NCBI RefSeq assembly: GCF_000981035.1
Contig: NZ_LAYJ01000068.1
Coordinates: 62,001 to 126,000 of the forward strand
Length of the DNA stretch: 64,000 nt
From: Christensenella hongkongensis
Lineage (GTDB): Bacteria > Bacillota > Clostridia > Christensenellales > Christensenellaceae
Direction: 5' to 3'
In this document: piece by piece, positions 32,151-41,079 of the stretch
How the letters are laid out: every line of letters starts with the position of its first letter
Numbering within the stretch: the stretch's first letter is position 1
Notes under the pieces: generated by a model
What the model was told of the DNA's origin: nothing
Database searches by the model: none
The model's input: the letters and a program-made list of their open reading frames with translations, nothing else
Made by a program: the position numbers and the translations under genes

Positions 32151-32576
32151 TCACTCTGTTACAGTTTCATAAGGCCAGTCATTGATGCCACCCATGTCGT
32201 AAACATTCCCATAACCCATGACCACAAGCTTATCCGCAGCCTGTTTGCTGCGAACACCGGAGCGGCAATACACCAGTATCCGTGCATCCTTGTCTGGTAG
32301 TTGTTCCGGTTCCTTGTCCGTTATCTCCTCATTTGGAATGTTGATTGCTCCTTCAATATGTTCTTGTGCATATTCTTCCGGGGTTCGTACATCCACAATG
32401 ATCATGCCGCTGTTTTCCTCTATTTTTTGTTTCGCCTCTTCCGCTGATATTTTGTGATATGCCCCTGCCGCCTGCATTGATTCCGACTCCTCCTTTTTGG
32501 AAGATGGCGCACAGGCTGCTAAACCAGTTGTCATAAGTGCGCCTGCAAGGATTAAAAACAGGAATTTACTTTTCAT
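32151..32576 (-). CDS. Rhodanese-domain lipoprotein
   Basis: The 141-residue protein has a signal with lipobox LAAC near residue 21 and a single rhodanese domain (about 42-138) with IIVDVRTPEEYAQEHIEGA and the active loop VYCRSGVRSKQAA (catalytic Cys in C-R-S-G-V-R). Rhodaneses carry persulfide sulphur; this one is tethered outside the cell. GGAGG precedes the ATG. It is the first gene of the redox cluster, after a near-consensus promoter. It may supply or accept sulphur for the TlpA-like protein. Confidence 0.9.
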   Translation of the reverse strand: MKSKFLFLILAGALMTTGLAACAPSSKKEESESMQAAGAYHKISAEEAKQKIEENSGMIIVDVRTPEEYAQEHIEGAINIPNEEITDKEPEQLPDKDARILVYCRSGVRSKQAADKLVVMGYGNVYDMGGINDWPYETVTE

Positions 32577-32607
32577 CTGGAAACCTCCATAACTGTAAAC
32601 TTAATTT

Positions 32608-32651
32608 TATCAGTTTAATGTAATTATAATTATATCAGTTTGTTATGTCAA
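32608..32651 (-). promoter_or_regulatory. Consensus promoter of the redox cluster with flanking repeats
   Basis: Minus-strand TTGACA (32646-32651) and TATAAT (32623-32628) are exactly 17 bp apart. The 9-mer TATCAGTTT (plus sense) occurs at 32608-32616 and 32633-32641, 25 bp apart, bracketing the -10. A perfect promoter with repeats over it implies repression; the Rrf2 protein at the far end of the cluster is the natural candidate. The remaining bases to 32775 are AT-rich and hold nothing I can name. Confidence 0.65.
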
Positions 32652-32775
32652 GTCCCGAATGAAAAAAGTAAAATTTTTGTGCTCGACATAAAATATACTC
32701 TATTATCATAACCAAATCAAAACGCCAATAAAGTATTTTTTATCTGTTTAATTGTCTCTGTAAATAACAAAAAAA

Positions 32776-32808
32776 CGCAAAAAGCAGGATGAAAGTCATC
32801 CTGCTTTT
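32776..32808. terminator. Terminator after zapA
   Basis: AAAAGCAGGATGA and TCATCCTGCTTTT make a 13-bp stem with a three-base loop and T-runs on both strands. On the minus strand it ends the pheST-zapA transcript. Confidence 0.9.
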
Positions 32809-32840
32809 GTTTCAATTCCAACCGCCTGATTGCCAACCGC

Positions 32841-33164
32841 TCAGCGATGATAAGGATTATTCCGGTTCGCCTGATTGCCGGAAGAGGGCGATGGCTTTTC
32901 GTACTTTTCCAAATCCTTTTTCGCCTTTTCCAGTTCCTTTTTGGCTAGCTCCAACTGATCAAACAGCTTCATATATTCATCAGCAATATTGATGGAAGTA
33001 AGCATGGCAAGCTGCATATTATTCAGGTCCGGATTTCCCTTTTTGATCTCGTCCAGTTTACTGTTCACCTTAAGTGCAACCCTGTGGATATATTCCGCGC
33101 TGTCCGTACCGCAGATCGTATATTCTTTTCCGCCGATACTGACTATTGTTTTTATTTTTTCCAT
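32841..33164 (-). CDS. zapA: Cell division protein ZapA
   Basis: The 107-residue protein has the ZapA opening IVSIGGKEYTICGTDSAEY, then IHRVALKVNSKLDEI and a C-terminal coiled coil (about 60-90, rich in E, K and L) followed by a proline/serine tail. ZapA dimers bundle FtsZ filaments at the division site. Placement directly after pheT is common in Clostridia and Bacilli. It lies 64 bases after pheT with no terminator between, so it probably shares that transcript. Confidence 0.88.
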   Translation of the reverse strand: MEKIKTIVSIGGKEYTICGTDSAEYIHRVALKVNSKLDEIKKGNPDLNNMQLAMLTSINIADEYMKLFDQLELAKKELEKAKKDLEKYEKPSPSSGNQANRNNPYHR

Positions 33165-33228
33165 GCGTCACACCGCCTTACTCCATTTTTTTTATTATAC
33201 AACATTGATGCTCTTTGCACAACCGCTT

Positions 33229-35598
33229 TTAACGGAGCTGCGCGCCAAAATCCTTTTCCAGTGCCTTTAATATTTTCTTCATCACCGCTTCAACTTCTTC
33301 ATCGGTGAGCGTCCCCTCCGGGCTGCGCATCGTAATTGCATAAGCTACGCTTTTCCTGCCGGCGCCAATCTGCTCTCCGCTGAACACGTCGAACAACTCG
33401 ATTTTTTCAATCCGTTTGCCCCCTGCGTCTTTCATGACAAGCATCATGTCGCCCGCGCCCGTCTCATCATCCACAATTACGGCAATATCGCGCGTAGCTG
33501 CGGGATATTTGGGAAGCTGCACAAACTTGATCTCCGGCTTGCTGATCGCGAATAACTTCTCAAGATCGATTTGCGCGATTACCGCTGGCTGAGGCATCTC
33601 AAATAGTTTCATCGTATCGGGATGCACGCTGCCCATAACGCCTATTTTTTCATCTCCAACATAAATATCTGCGGAAATGCCCGGATGCAGATACGGCGTC
33701 TGTGCACGCCTGCAAAGTATATCCTTTCCACAGGTTAACGCGACAATGTTTTCCACGATTCCCTTCAGGTCGTAAAAATCCTTCCCACCGCTTTGCGCAA
33801 GCACCATGATCGGTACTTCCTTCGGCAACGCTTCTCCCTCCTGCGGGAAATACCCGCGGGATATTTCATACAACTGAAGATCGTCGTTTTTGCGGTTCTG
33901 GTTCATGGCTACCACGCCGAGCATATGCGGCACGAGCGTCGTACGCATAAGGGAAGTATCGTCACCGAGCGGATTGATAATTTTGACGCTTTGCGGTACC
34001 TCTACACCTATTTTTGCATAATCCTGTGGTCCGGTAAACGAATAGGTAATACATTCCAAAAATCCGTTGTCTCTGAGGTAATCCCTCAGCAGGTCCGTTT
34101 TGCTTTCGAATTCCGACACCCTTCCGCGGCGCATCTCGATGTTTGCGTCTGTCTCCGGGATATTATCATATCCGTACATACGCGCAACTTCCTCTGCAAT
34201 ATCTGCGTCGCCGTAAATATCCGAACGGAAGGTCGGCACTGTGCATACCAGTTCGTCTCCGATGAGGCCCGTCTGGATAAACACGCGGTTCAGGAGCTGC
34301 TGCATGGTTTTTGCGGAGAGGTTCGTCCCCAGCTTTGCGTTGATCCTGCCTGCGCCCACCTTGATGACCTTTTGCTTCAGATCTTCGCTCAAAACGTCGA
34401 TCATACCCTGCGCAACCGTTCCCGCGCCAAGCTCGTCTATCAGCGTAAGCGCACGCTGCATCGCAAACATGGAGGTTGCCACATCCACGCCCTTGGAAAA
34501 ACGCATAGAGCTTTCCGTCGCGAGACCAAGCCCGCGCGAGGTCTGGCGGATATTACCGTACATAAACTTCGCCGATTCGAAAATAACCGTTTTCGTCTGC
34601 TCTGTGATTTCCGAATCCAGTCCGCCCATCACACCCGCAACGCCAATCGGCCCGTCATTATCGCAAATGAGCAGCATATTTTCCGTGAACGTACGTTCCT
34701 TGTCGTCGAGCGTTTTCATCTTCTCGCCGTTCCTGGCGCGGCGCACGATGATTTTTCCGCCGCGGATCTGCGCCGCGTCAAACGCGTGCATCGGCTGCCC
34801 TGTTTCCAGCATCACAAAATTCGTGATGTCAACGATATTATTGATCGGACGTATTCCCGCCTCGCGCAGGCGGATACGCATCCACTCGGGCGACGGCCCG
34901 ATCTTCACATCCGTCACGCCGGCTGCCACATAACGTGTGCAAAGGTCCTTTGCCTGTACGTCCACGCTGACCATATCTTCTGTTTTCCGGGCGCTCTGTT
35001 CATACTTTATCTCAGGCAAATGAAAACTCACCTCGTCCGCGGCAGCCGCTTCACGCGCCGTACCGATGATGGACAGGCAATCAGGCCGGTTTGCACCCAC
35101 CTCGAAATCGATTACCGCGCCCTTTAGGTTCAAAAGCTCGCGAACGTCCATTCCAACCTGTGGTTCCCCCTGCAAGATCATGATGCCATCTACGCCTGCA
35201 CCCGGATAATCCTCTTCTTTCAGGTTCAGTTCCCCGCCGGAGCACAGCATTCCAAACGATTCCACGCCGCGTAGCCTGCCTTTTTTGATCGGTCCCGCCG
35301 GAAGCATGGACGGCGCTTTTGCAACCGGGATATACGCCCCTTCAAATACGTTGTCCGCGCCCGTTACGATCTGCAGGAGCTCTTCGTCTCCTACGTCGAT
35401 CATACAAATTTGCAGCTTATCCGCGTCAGGATGCTTCGTGATCTTCTCGATCTTTCCCACAACAACATTTACAATATCTTCCCCCAGCAGGACGATTTCC
35501 TCCACACCGTTTCCGGTCATGACCATCTTATCCGCCAGAGTCTGTACGTCTGATTTTACATCTGCATAATCGCAGATCCATCTATATGGTGCCAACAT
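33229..35598 (-). CDS. pheT: Phenylalanine-tRNA ligase beta subunit
   Basis: The 789-residue protein has the normal length and domain order for PheT: an N-terminal tRNA-binding domain (EKITKHPDADKLQICMIDVG, VTGADNVFEG), a B3/B4 editing domain (GVEVGANRPDC-like motif EVGANRPDCLSIIGTAREAA), a B5 domain and a C-terminal ferredoxin-like anticodon-binding domain (KFVQLPKYPAATRDIAVIVD). With PheS it forms the alpha2-beta2 synthetase that charges tRNA-Phe. GGGAGG precedes the ATG and the gene follows pheS by 15 bases. Confidence 0.97.
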   Translation of the reverse strand: MLAPYRWICDYADVKSDVQTLADKMVMTGNGVEEIVLLGEDIVNVVVGKIEKITKHPDADKLQICMIDVGDEELLQIVTGADNVFEGAYIPVAKAPSMLPAGPIKKGRLRGVESFGMLCSGGELNLKEEDYPGAGVDGIMILQGEPQVGMDVRELLNLKGAVIDFEVGANRPDCLSIIGTAREAAAADEVSFHLPEIKYEQSARKTEDMVSVDVQAKDLCTRYVAAGVTDVKIGPSPEWMRIRLREAGIRPINNIVDITNFVMLETGQPMHAFDAAQIRGGKIIVRRARNGEKMKTLDDKERTFTENMLLICDNDGPIGVAGVMGGLDSEITEQTKTVIFESAKFMYGNIRQTSRGLGLATESSMRFSKGVDVATSMFAMQRALTLIDELGAGTVAQGMIDVLSEDLKQKVIKVGAGRINAKLGTNLSAKTMQQLLNRVFIQTGLIGDELVCTVPTFRSDIYGDADIAEEVARMYGYDNIPETDANIEMRRGRVSEFESKTDLLRDYLRDNGFLECITYSFTGPQDYAKIGVEVPQSVKIINPLGDDTSLMRTTLVPHMLGVVAMNQNRKNDDLQLYEISRGYFPQEGEALPKEVPIMVLAQSGGKDFYDLKGIVENIVALTCGKDILCRRAQTPYLHPGISADIYVGDEKIGVMGSVHPDTMKLFEMPQPAVIAQIDLEKLFAISKPEIKFVQLPKYPAATRDIAVIVDDETGAGDMMLVMKDAGGKRIEKIELFDVFSGEQIGAGRKSVAYAITMRSPEGTLTDEEVEAVMKKILKALEKDFGAQLR

Positions 35599-35613
35599 TT
35601 CTTTTGCCCTCCC

Positions 35614-36630
35614 TTATACGAACTGGCGCAGGAAACGCGCGTCGTTTTCATACAGCAGGCGGATATCCGTGATGCCGTATTTGGTATTTGCAAGACGGTC
35701 GATACCCATTCCGAACGCAAATCCGGAATATTCCGTGGGATCGATTCCGCAATTTTCAAGTACCACAGGGTTCACAAGGCCGCAGCCAAGCACTTCGATC
35801 ATGCCCGCACCCTTGCATGCGCCGCAGCCCTTGCCGCCGCATACCGTACACGTAACGTCCACCTCGGCGGACGGCTCTGTGAACGGGAAAAAGCCCGGAC
35901 GAAATTTTGTTTTGACGTTTTCCCCATAAAAGTTGCGGATAAACGTATTGATCGTTCCCTTTAAATCGGAAAAGCGAATGTTCTTTCCAATGACAAGCCC
36001 TTCCATCTGCATAAATACAGGCGAATGCGTTGCATCCACATCGTCCGTACGGAACACACGTCCCGGGCATACCATGCGGATTGGCGGTTTTTGGGTAAGC
36101 ATTGTGCGTACCTGCACTGGCGACGTATGCGTCCTTAGAACCACATCCTCGCTGACATAAAACGTATCCTGCATATCGCGCGCCGGGTGATTTTTGGGGA
36201 TATTCAAAAGCTCGAAATTGTATTCGTCGAGCTCTACCTCCGGTCCTTCGGTTACATCAAAGCCCATAGAGAGGAAAATGTCCCTTACCTCGTGATAGAC
36301 CTGCGTGAGCGGGTGCAGCGCGCCCGGCTTTTGCGCCCGGCCTGGAAGCGTGATATCGATGCGCTCCGCTTTTAATTTCTGCTCGCTTTCCTGCCGTGCG
36401 ATCTCCTGTGCCGCACGCAGGAGCGCATCCTCCACACTCTTTCTTGCCGCGTTAACCGCCTGCCCAAATGCGGGGCGCTCATCCGGGGCAAGGCCGCCCA
36501 TCTGCTTCATCAGCATGGTGATTCCGCCTTTTTTGCCAAGATACTTGACACGGATATCGCTTAGCTGCGTACTTGTTTGCGCACTGCCGATTTCCGCAAG
36601 CGCATCGCTTACTATTTGCTCGCTTACCAT
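35614..36630 (-). CDS. pheS: Phenylalanine-tRNA ligase alpha subunit
   Basis: The 338-residue protein is the catalytic class II subunit, with motif 2-like RTHTSPVQVRTM, the GFDVTEGPEVELDEYNFE segment and motif 3 SGFAFGMGIDRLANTKYGI near the end. Length is standard. AAAGGAAAAGAGA precedes the ATG. No T-box leader is visible in the 26-base gap before it or between the methylase gene and rplT, so expression depends on upstream transcription or an unseen promoter. Confidence 0.97.
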   Translation of the reverse strand: MVSEQIVSDALAEIGSAQTSTQLSDIRVKYLGKKGGITMLMKQMGGLAPDERPAFGQAVNAARKSVEDALLRAAQEIARQESEQKLKAERIDITLPGRAQKPGALHPLTQVYHEVRDIFLSMGFDVTEGPEVELDEYNFELLNIPKNHPARDMQDTFYVSEDVVLRTHTSPVQVRTMLTQKPPIRMVCPGRVFRTDDVDATHSPVFMQMEGLVIGKNIRFSDLKGTINTFIRNFYGENVKTKFRPGFFPFTEPSAEVDVTCTVCGGKGCGACKGAGMIEVLGCGLVNPVVLENCGIDPTEYSGFAFGMGIDRLANTKYGITDIRLLYENDARFLRQFV

Positions 36631-36656
36631 TCTCTTTTCCTTTCATCTATTGAAAC

Positions 36657-37415
36657 TTAAATTAAATTTTTTCTTACATCATATAACATTATACCCGCGG
36701 CAACGCTTGCATTCAAGCTTTCCGCCCGCCCGTAAATTTCAATTTTATACAAATCGTCCGACGCTTCCCTGACCTGCGCAGAAATGCCGCGCGCCTCGTT
36801 GCCGATGACAACGCACGCCCGTCCGATCTGCGCCGGAAGCTCGCTGCTTCCCTCCAGGCACCCGGAAATTACCTTCACTCCCGTTTCGCGTAACCGTGAA
36901 AGCGCCTCCATAAGATCGCACACCTCTATGGGCAGATGGAACGTACTGCCCATTGCTGCGCGCTGCGCCTTTGGGCCGTACAGGTCAGCGCTGTTTCTGG
37001 AAATAAAAACGCCATCCGCCCCCGCGGCGTCTGCCGTACGAATAATCGTGCCAAGATTTTTAGGATCATTGATATCGTCCATCGCTACATAAAAATTCCC
37101 ATCATAATCCGGAAGGTTTTCCTGCTTTTTGAGGCAGGCAATCTCCTTTGGTGGTGATTTTGTGTCTGCAATTTGCTGTATTATTTCATATGGTACAGCT
37201 ATCAGGTCAATTCCTTTATGGCGTGCAAAGCCCGCTGTAATGCTATTTTTGTCGGAGACAAGGATGCACTCGATTTCCTGCCCGTACCGGACTGCCTCCT
37301 CAATGGTCTTGCTGCCTTCAACAATGTATTTGCCCTGATCATCCCTTCCTTTTTTTCGTTTTAAGGACTTGAGCATCTTAATATATTCGTTGGAATGGCT
37401 TTTAATTTCCTTCAT
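36657..37415 (-). CDS. TrmH/SpoU-family RNA 2'-O-methyltransferase
   Basis: The 252-residue protein has the SpoU substrate-binding domain (KGRDDQGKYIVEGSKTIEEA) and the knotted SAM-binding domain with motif 1 ALDDINDPKNLGTIIRTADA-like (MDDINDPKNLGTIIRTA), motif 2 ACVVIGNEARGISAQV and motif 3 IYGRAESLNASVAAGIMLY. It methylates a ribose in rRNA or tRNA; the target site cannot be told. It lies between rplT and pheS, a common position in this phylum. Confidence 0.92.
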   Translation of the reverse strand: MKEIKSHSNEYIKMLKSLKRKKGRDDQGKYIVEGSKTIEEAVRYGQEIECILVSDKNSITAGFARHKGIDLIAVPYEIIQQIADTKSPPKEIACLKKQENLPDYDGNFYVAMDDINDPKNLGTIIRTADAAGADGVFISRNSADLYGPKAQRAAMGSTFHLPIEVCDLMEALSRLRETGVKVISGCLEGSSELPAQIGRACVVIGNEARGISAQVREASDDLYKIEIYGRAESLNASVAAGIMLYDVRKNLI

Positions 37416-37472
37416 TCAGCTTCACCGCCTCGTTGACTGCGCCAGTTTACCTCAGGCCTCCCTGCCGTGCAT

Positions 37473-37502
37473 AAAAAAGGGGATAGTACCAGCCTATCCC
37501 CT
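37473..37502 (-). terminator. Terminator of the infC-rpmI-rplT operon
   Basis: AGGGGATAG (37478-37486) pairs with CTATCCCCT (37494-37502); on the minus strand a T-run of six follows. It lies just after the rplT stop. Confidence 0.88.
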
Positions 37503-37520
37503 AACCGTCATTTTTACTGC

Positions 37521-37880
37521 TTATGCCTGAACCTTTTTCTTTGCTGTTTCCGCAAGCTGTTTGAATCCAGGTTTATCATTGACCGCCATATCAGCCAGTA
37601 CTTTTCTGTTCAGATCGATCCCGTTTTGTTTGAGACCGTTCATAAACTGCGAATAGCTGATACCGTTCTGCCGCGCTTCTGCGTTGATACGCACAATCCA
37701 CAGGCGGCGCATATCGCGCTTTTTGAGCTTTCTGCCTGTGTAGGCATAATTCATTGATTTCATCACTGCCTGTTTGGCAGATTTATATTGCTTGGATTTT
37801 GCTCCGAAATAACCTTTTGCGAGTTTAAAAACTCTTCTGCGTTTTTTATGCGAGCTTACCGCTCTTTTTACTCTAGCCAT
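37521..37880 (-). CDS. rplT: 50S ribosomal protein L20
   Basis: The 119-residue basic protein has the L20 start [19 protein letters not shown], then [20 protein letters not shown] and the conserved [20 protein letters not shown]. It is an early assembly protein binding 23S rRNA. In Bacillus L20 also represses its operon by binding the infC leader; the leader upstream here has the parts for that. GGAGG lies before the ATG. Confidence 0.98.
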   Translation of the reverse strand: MARVKRAVSSHKKRRRVFKLAKGYFGAKSKQYKSAKQAVMKSMNYAYTGRKLKKRDMRRLWIVRINAEARQNGISYSQFMNGLKQNGIDLNRKVLADMAVNDKPGFKQLAETAKKKVQA

Positions 37881-37907
37881 TTTTGTTACCTCCTGTTTTC
37901 TTTCTTC

Positions 37908-38105
37908 TTACTTATACGGAATCAGAACTTTAATGTTCTTCTGCTCTGCTGCGCTGATATAAGTACCTTTGCGCAGATTCCTCTTCCGCTTGGAGGTTTT
38001 CTTATTCAAAATGTGGCTTTTGTAAGCTTTCGCTCTTTTTACTTTTCCTGATTTTGTGACGCTGAATCTTTTTGCCGCGCCTCTGTGTGTCTTCATCTTA
38101 GGCAT
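37908..38105 (-). CDS. rpmI: 50S ribosomal protein L35
   Basis: The 65-residue very basic protein reads [20 protein letters not shown] at its start and ends with the L35-type segment [20 protein letters not shown]. Length and context (between infC and rplT) are standard. GGAGGGCG precedes the ATG. Confidence 0.98.
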   Translation of the reverse strand: MPKMKTHRGAAKRFSVTKSGKVKRAKAYKSHILNKKTSKRKRNLRKGTYISAAEQKNIKVLIPYK

Positions 38106-38163
38106 TCTTTACGCCCTCCTTCGATATAAAAACTTTTCTCTTTGAAACCAAACTAAAATTGCC

Positions 38164-38673
38164 TTACGCTTTGGGAACAAGTATCATGAACATACTTCTT
38201 CCTTCCATCTTGGCATTTTTTTCGACCGCTGCACAGTCGTCAAGCATTTCAAGGAACATATTCATGACGAGCCTGCCCTGGTCTGTATGGGAAAGCTGAC
38301 GGCCGCGGAAACGGATGGAGATTTTAACTTTATCTCCCGCTTCCAAAAACTTTCTGACGTTTTTGGCCTTAACTTCCATATCGTGTTTGTCTATGGTGGC
38401 GGAAAGGCGCATTTCTTTTAACGTAACGATCTTCTGGTTTTTCTTTGCTTCCTTCTGCCGTTTATTTTGTTCAAAGCGGTATTTGCCGTAGTCCATAATT
38501 TTGCAGACGGGCGGCTTTGCCTTCGGAGAAATATTAACGAGATCAAGCCCCGCTTCGTCAGCCATCTTTTGCGCTTCCTGCGAAGACATGATTCCAAGCT
38601 GTTCGCCTTCTTCTCCTACCACTCTAACTTCCGGTTCTCTGATTTGTTCATTGATGAACGGTTCGTTTGCGAT
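38164..38673 (-). CDS. infC: Translation initiation factor IF-3 (ATC start codon)
   Basis: The 169-residue protein matches IF-3: INEQIREPEVRVVGEEGEQLG at the start (within residues 7-28), KPPVCKIMDYGKYRFEQNKRQ and the C-terminal RFRGRQLSHTDQGR. The start is taken as ATC at 38671-38673, with a strong AAGGAGGG six or seven bases ahead; rare AUU/AUC/AUA starts are typical of infC, because IF-3 itself selects against them and so limits its own synthesis. Longer ATG versions run through the leader terminator region. rpmI and rplT follow. Confidence 0.96.
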   Translation of the reverse strand: MANEPFINEQIREPEVRVVGEEGEQLGIMSSQEAQKMADEAGLDLVNISPKAKPPVCKIMDYGKYRFEQNKRQKEAKKNQKIVTLKEMRLSATIDKHDMEVKAKNVRKFLEAGDKVKISIRFRGRQLSHTDQGRLVMNMFLEMLDDCAAVEKNAKMEGRSMFMILVPKA

Positions 38674-38825
38674 TGTATTTCCCTCCTTGTCGCCAGAAAA
38701 TGCCTTCATCCCGTTCGGGCAATTTTCCCACTTTCCCCATACGCCGGCCCTTGTATGCCTGCATATTGCTTTGGCCCGGCCGCGCTTTTGGAGAACCCTT
38801 TTCATTCGTCTTCTATCCCGTTTTA

Positions 38826-38976
38826 TAAAAAAAGCGGGCAGCATACGCTACCCGCAATAATAACCAAACGATTGTTTGTATTTAACCTGCTGAGCCTTTG
38901 GCGGCAGGTGAGAAGCGGGTAAGCCTCTGCTTTGTTTTACTTTGTAATCATAACACAGCCCCAGCAGGCGTGTCAA
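38826..38976 (-). promoter_or_regulatory. infC operon promoter and L20-type attenuator leader
   Basis: Minus-strand TTGACA (38971-38976) and TATGAT (38947-38952) are 18 bp apart. In the transcript GCGGG(T)AGC and GCT(G)CCCGC (38834-38855) form a terminator hairpin followed by a run of T. Further upstream GCTTACCCGC can pair with the GCGGGTA arm instead, giving an antiterminator. This is the layout of the L20 leader of infC-rpmI-rplT operons, in which L20 binding favours termination. The region 38674-38825 is the remaining leader; 38977-39066 shows nothing clear. Confidence 0.75.
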
Positions 38977-39066
38977 GCGCTATTTGCCCCGCTACTCCGC
39001 TATTTCCTTCTGTTGCAAAGCAAACTAAGCGCCGTACCTACATCCGGTTTTAAGGCGAGCTTCCCG

Positions 39067-41004
39067 TCAGAAAATCACTTTGTCCCTATCCTGCGAAACC
39101 GCAAGCTCTAAAAATTCATCCTGGGACATATTACCGATCTCGCCTTCGCCGCGTCTTCTGACGGCAAACGTTCCGTCCGCGATCTCCTTTTCGCCCGCAA
39201 CGAGCATATAGGGGATACGTTCATTTCTCGCCTCGCGGATTTTATAGCCGATTTTTTCCTGCCTGTCGTCCACCGTAACGCGCAGGCCCGCAGCCTGGAG
39301 GCGTTTTGCATATTCGTGGCAGTACGCCGCCGCATCTTCTGTAATGTTCATCAGGCGGACTTCCTCGCTCATCATCCACATTGGCAGCGCGCCCGCATAT
39401 TTTTCTATCATCATGGCAAGCGTACGCTCGTAGCAGCCGATTGACGAACGGTGGATAATATAAGGCATCTTTTTCTGTCCGTCGCGGTCTATATAGGTCA
39501 TACCGAAACGCTCGGCAAGTGCAAAATCGATCTGCACCGTAAAGAGAGTATCCTCTTTACCGAATACGTTCCTGAACTGGATATCGAGCTTAGGGCCGTA
39601 GAAGGCCGCTTCACCATCCGCTTCCTTATATTCAAGCCCTGTATGGTCGAGAATCACGCGCATCGCATCCTGCACGCGTTCCCATTCCTGCGCGTCTCCA
39701 ATGTATTTGTCCCTGTCGTTCGGATCCCACTTGGAAAAACGGTAATATACGTCGTTCTCGATGCCAAGAACCTTCATATTGTATTTAATGAGGTCGAGGA
39801 CTCCCATAAATTCATCCTCAAGCTGCTCGGGCGTACAGATAATATGCCCCTCCGAGAGCGTAAACTGACGCACACGGATGAGACCGTGCATCTCTCCCGA
39901 CGCTTCGTTACGGAACAGCGTAGAGGTTTCGCCATAGCGGATCGGCAAATCCTTATAGGAATGATGCTCCGCATTATAGATCATATACTGGAACGGGCAG
40001 GTCATGGGCCTCAGCGCAAGCACCTCGTCGTCCTTTTCCTCGTCGCCCAAGATAAACATACCGTCCTTATAATGATCCCAGTGGCCTGATATCTTATAAA
40101 GATCGCTCTTAGCCATGTAAGGCGTTTTGGTCAGCACATATCCCCGGCGTTCCTCTTCATCCTCGACAAAACGCTGCAACAGCTGTATTGTCTTTGCGCC
40201 TTTGGGCATCAGCAATGGCAAGCCCTGCCCAACCGCGGGATTCGTAGTAAAGTAATGCAGCTCGCGCCCCAGCTTGTTGTGGTCGCGCTCTTCCGCTTCC
40301 CTGAGCTGCTTGAGATACGCGTCAAGCTCCTGCTGCGTTGGAAACGCCGTGCCATAGATACGGTGCAGCATTTTATTGTTTTCATTGCCGCGCCAATACG
40401 CGCCCGCCGTCCGCATAAGCTTTGGCACCTTCACCTTGCCTGTGCTCATCACGTGAGGCCCGGCGCACAGGTCGGTAAAACCTCCCTGCTCGTAAAAGCT
40501 CAGAACCGCGTCCTCAGGTAAATCCTCAATGAGCTCTACCTTGTACGGCTCGCCCGCCTCTTTCATCTTTTCGATGGCTTCTGCGCGAGGAAGGGTATAC
40601 TTTGTAAGCGGAATATTTTCCGCTACGATTTTTTTCATTTCCTTTTCGATTTTAGCAAGATCCTCGTTTGTAAAGGGCTTCTCGGTATCGAAATCATAAT
40701 AAAAGCCGCTGTCTGTCGCAGGCCCGATTGCAAGCTTCGCATCCGGATACAAACGCTTAACCGCCTGCGCCAGCACATGTGAAGCCGTATGCCAAACTGC
40801 CTTTTTGCCATCCTCGTCGTCGAATGTAAGGATTTCAAGCGTTGCGCCATCCGCAGGTGTTGTCCACAACTCCGTGACCGTGCCGTCGATCTTTGCCGCA
40901 AGCGCATTCTTGCCCAGTTTCTGATTCAGCTCTTTTGCGATCTCAAGAGCAGTCATCCCATCCTTAAATTCTTTGACGCTGCCGTCAGCCAGTTTGATTT
41001 TCAT
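39067..41004 (-). CDS. thrS: Threonine-tRNA ligase
   Basis: The 645-residue protein is full length: TGS domain (1-65), HxxxH editing centre in KAVWHTASHVLAQAVKR, class II core with LRPMTCPFQYMIY (zinc Cys), motif 2 TLFRNEASGEMHGLIRVRQF and motif 3-like YIIHRSSIGCYERTLAMMIE, and a C-terminal anticodon-binding domain. It charges tRNA-Thr. No T-box is seen in the short upstream region, which is unusual for Firmicutes thrS; a simple promoter lies at 41044-41073. Confidence 0.98.
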   Translation of the reverse strand: MKIKLADGSVKEFKDGMTALEIAKELNQKLGKNALAAKIDGTVTELWTTPADGATLEILTFDDEDGKKAVWHTASHVLAQAVKRLYPDAKLAIGPATDSGFYYDFDTEKPFTNEDLAKIEKEMKKIVAENIPLTKYTLPRAEAIEKMKEAGEPYKVELIEDLPEDAVLSFYEQGGFTDLCAGPHVMSTGKVKVPKLMRTAGAYWRGNENNKMLHRIYGTAFPTQQELDAYLKQLREAEERDHNKLGRELHYFTTNPAVGQGLPLLMPKGAKTIQLLQRFVEDEEERRGYVLTKTPYMAKSDLYKISGHWDHYKDGMFILGDEEKDDEVLALRPMTCPFQYMIYNAEHHSYKDLPIRYGETSTLFRNEASGEMHGLIRVRQFTLSEGHIICTPEQLEDEFMGVLDLIKYNMKVLGIENDVYYRFSKWDPNDRDKYIGDAQEWERVQDAMRVILDHTGLEYKEADGEAAFYGPKLDIQFRNVFGKEDTLFTVQIDFALAERFGMTYIDRDGQKKMPYIIHRSSIGCYERTLAMMIEKYAGALPMWMMSEEVRLMNITEDAAAYCHEYAKRLQAAGLRVTVDDRQEKIGYKIREARNERIPYMLVAGEKEIADGTFAVRRRGEGEIGNMSQDEFLELAVSQDRDKVIF

Positions 41005-41043
41005 CTTGTTTCGTCCTCTTTTTCTAAAATATCTTGTCTTACC

Positions 41044-41073
41044 ATAATAAGCCCGCAGGACTTACCTTGTCAA
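41044..41073 (-). promoter_or_regulatory. thrS promoter
   Basis: Minus-strand TTGACA (41068-41073) and TATTAT (41044-41049) are 18 bp apart, leaving a leader of about 35 bases, too short for a T-box. Confidence 0.6.
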
Positions 41074-41079
41074 TTTTTC

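Noticed and set aside
33793-35127. Plus-strand open frame of about 444 codons
   Set aside because: Shadow of pheT; its composition (Arg/His-rich, no domain) is typical of an antisense frame.
41005-41079. T-box leader for thrS
   Set aside because: The space is too short and AGGGTGG is absent; only a simple promoter is visible.
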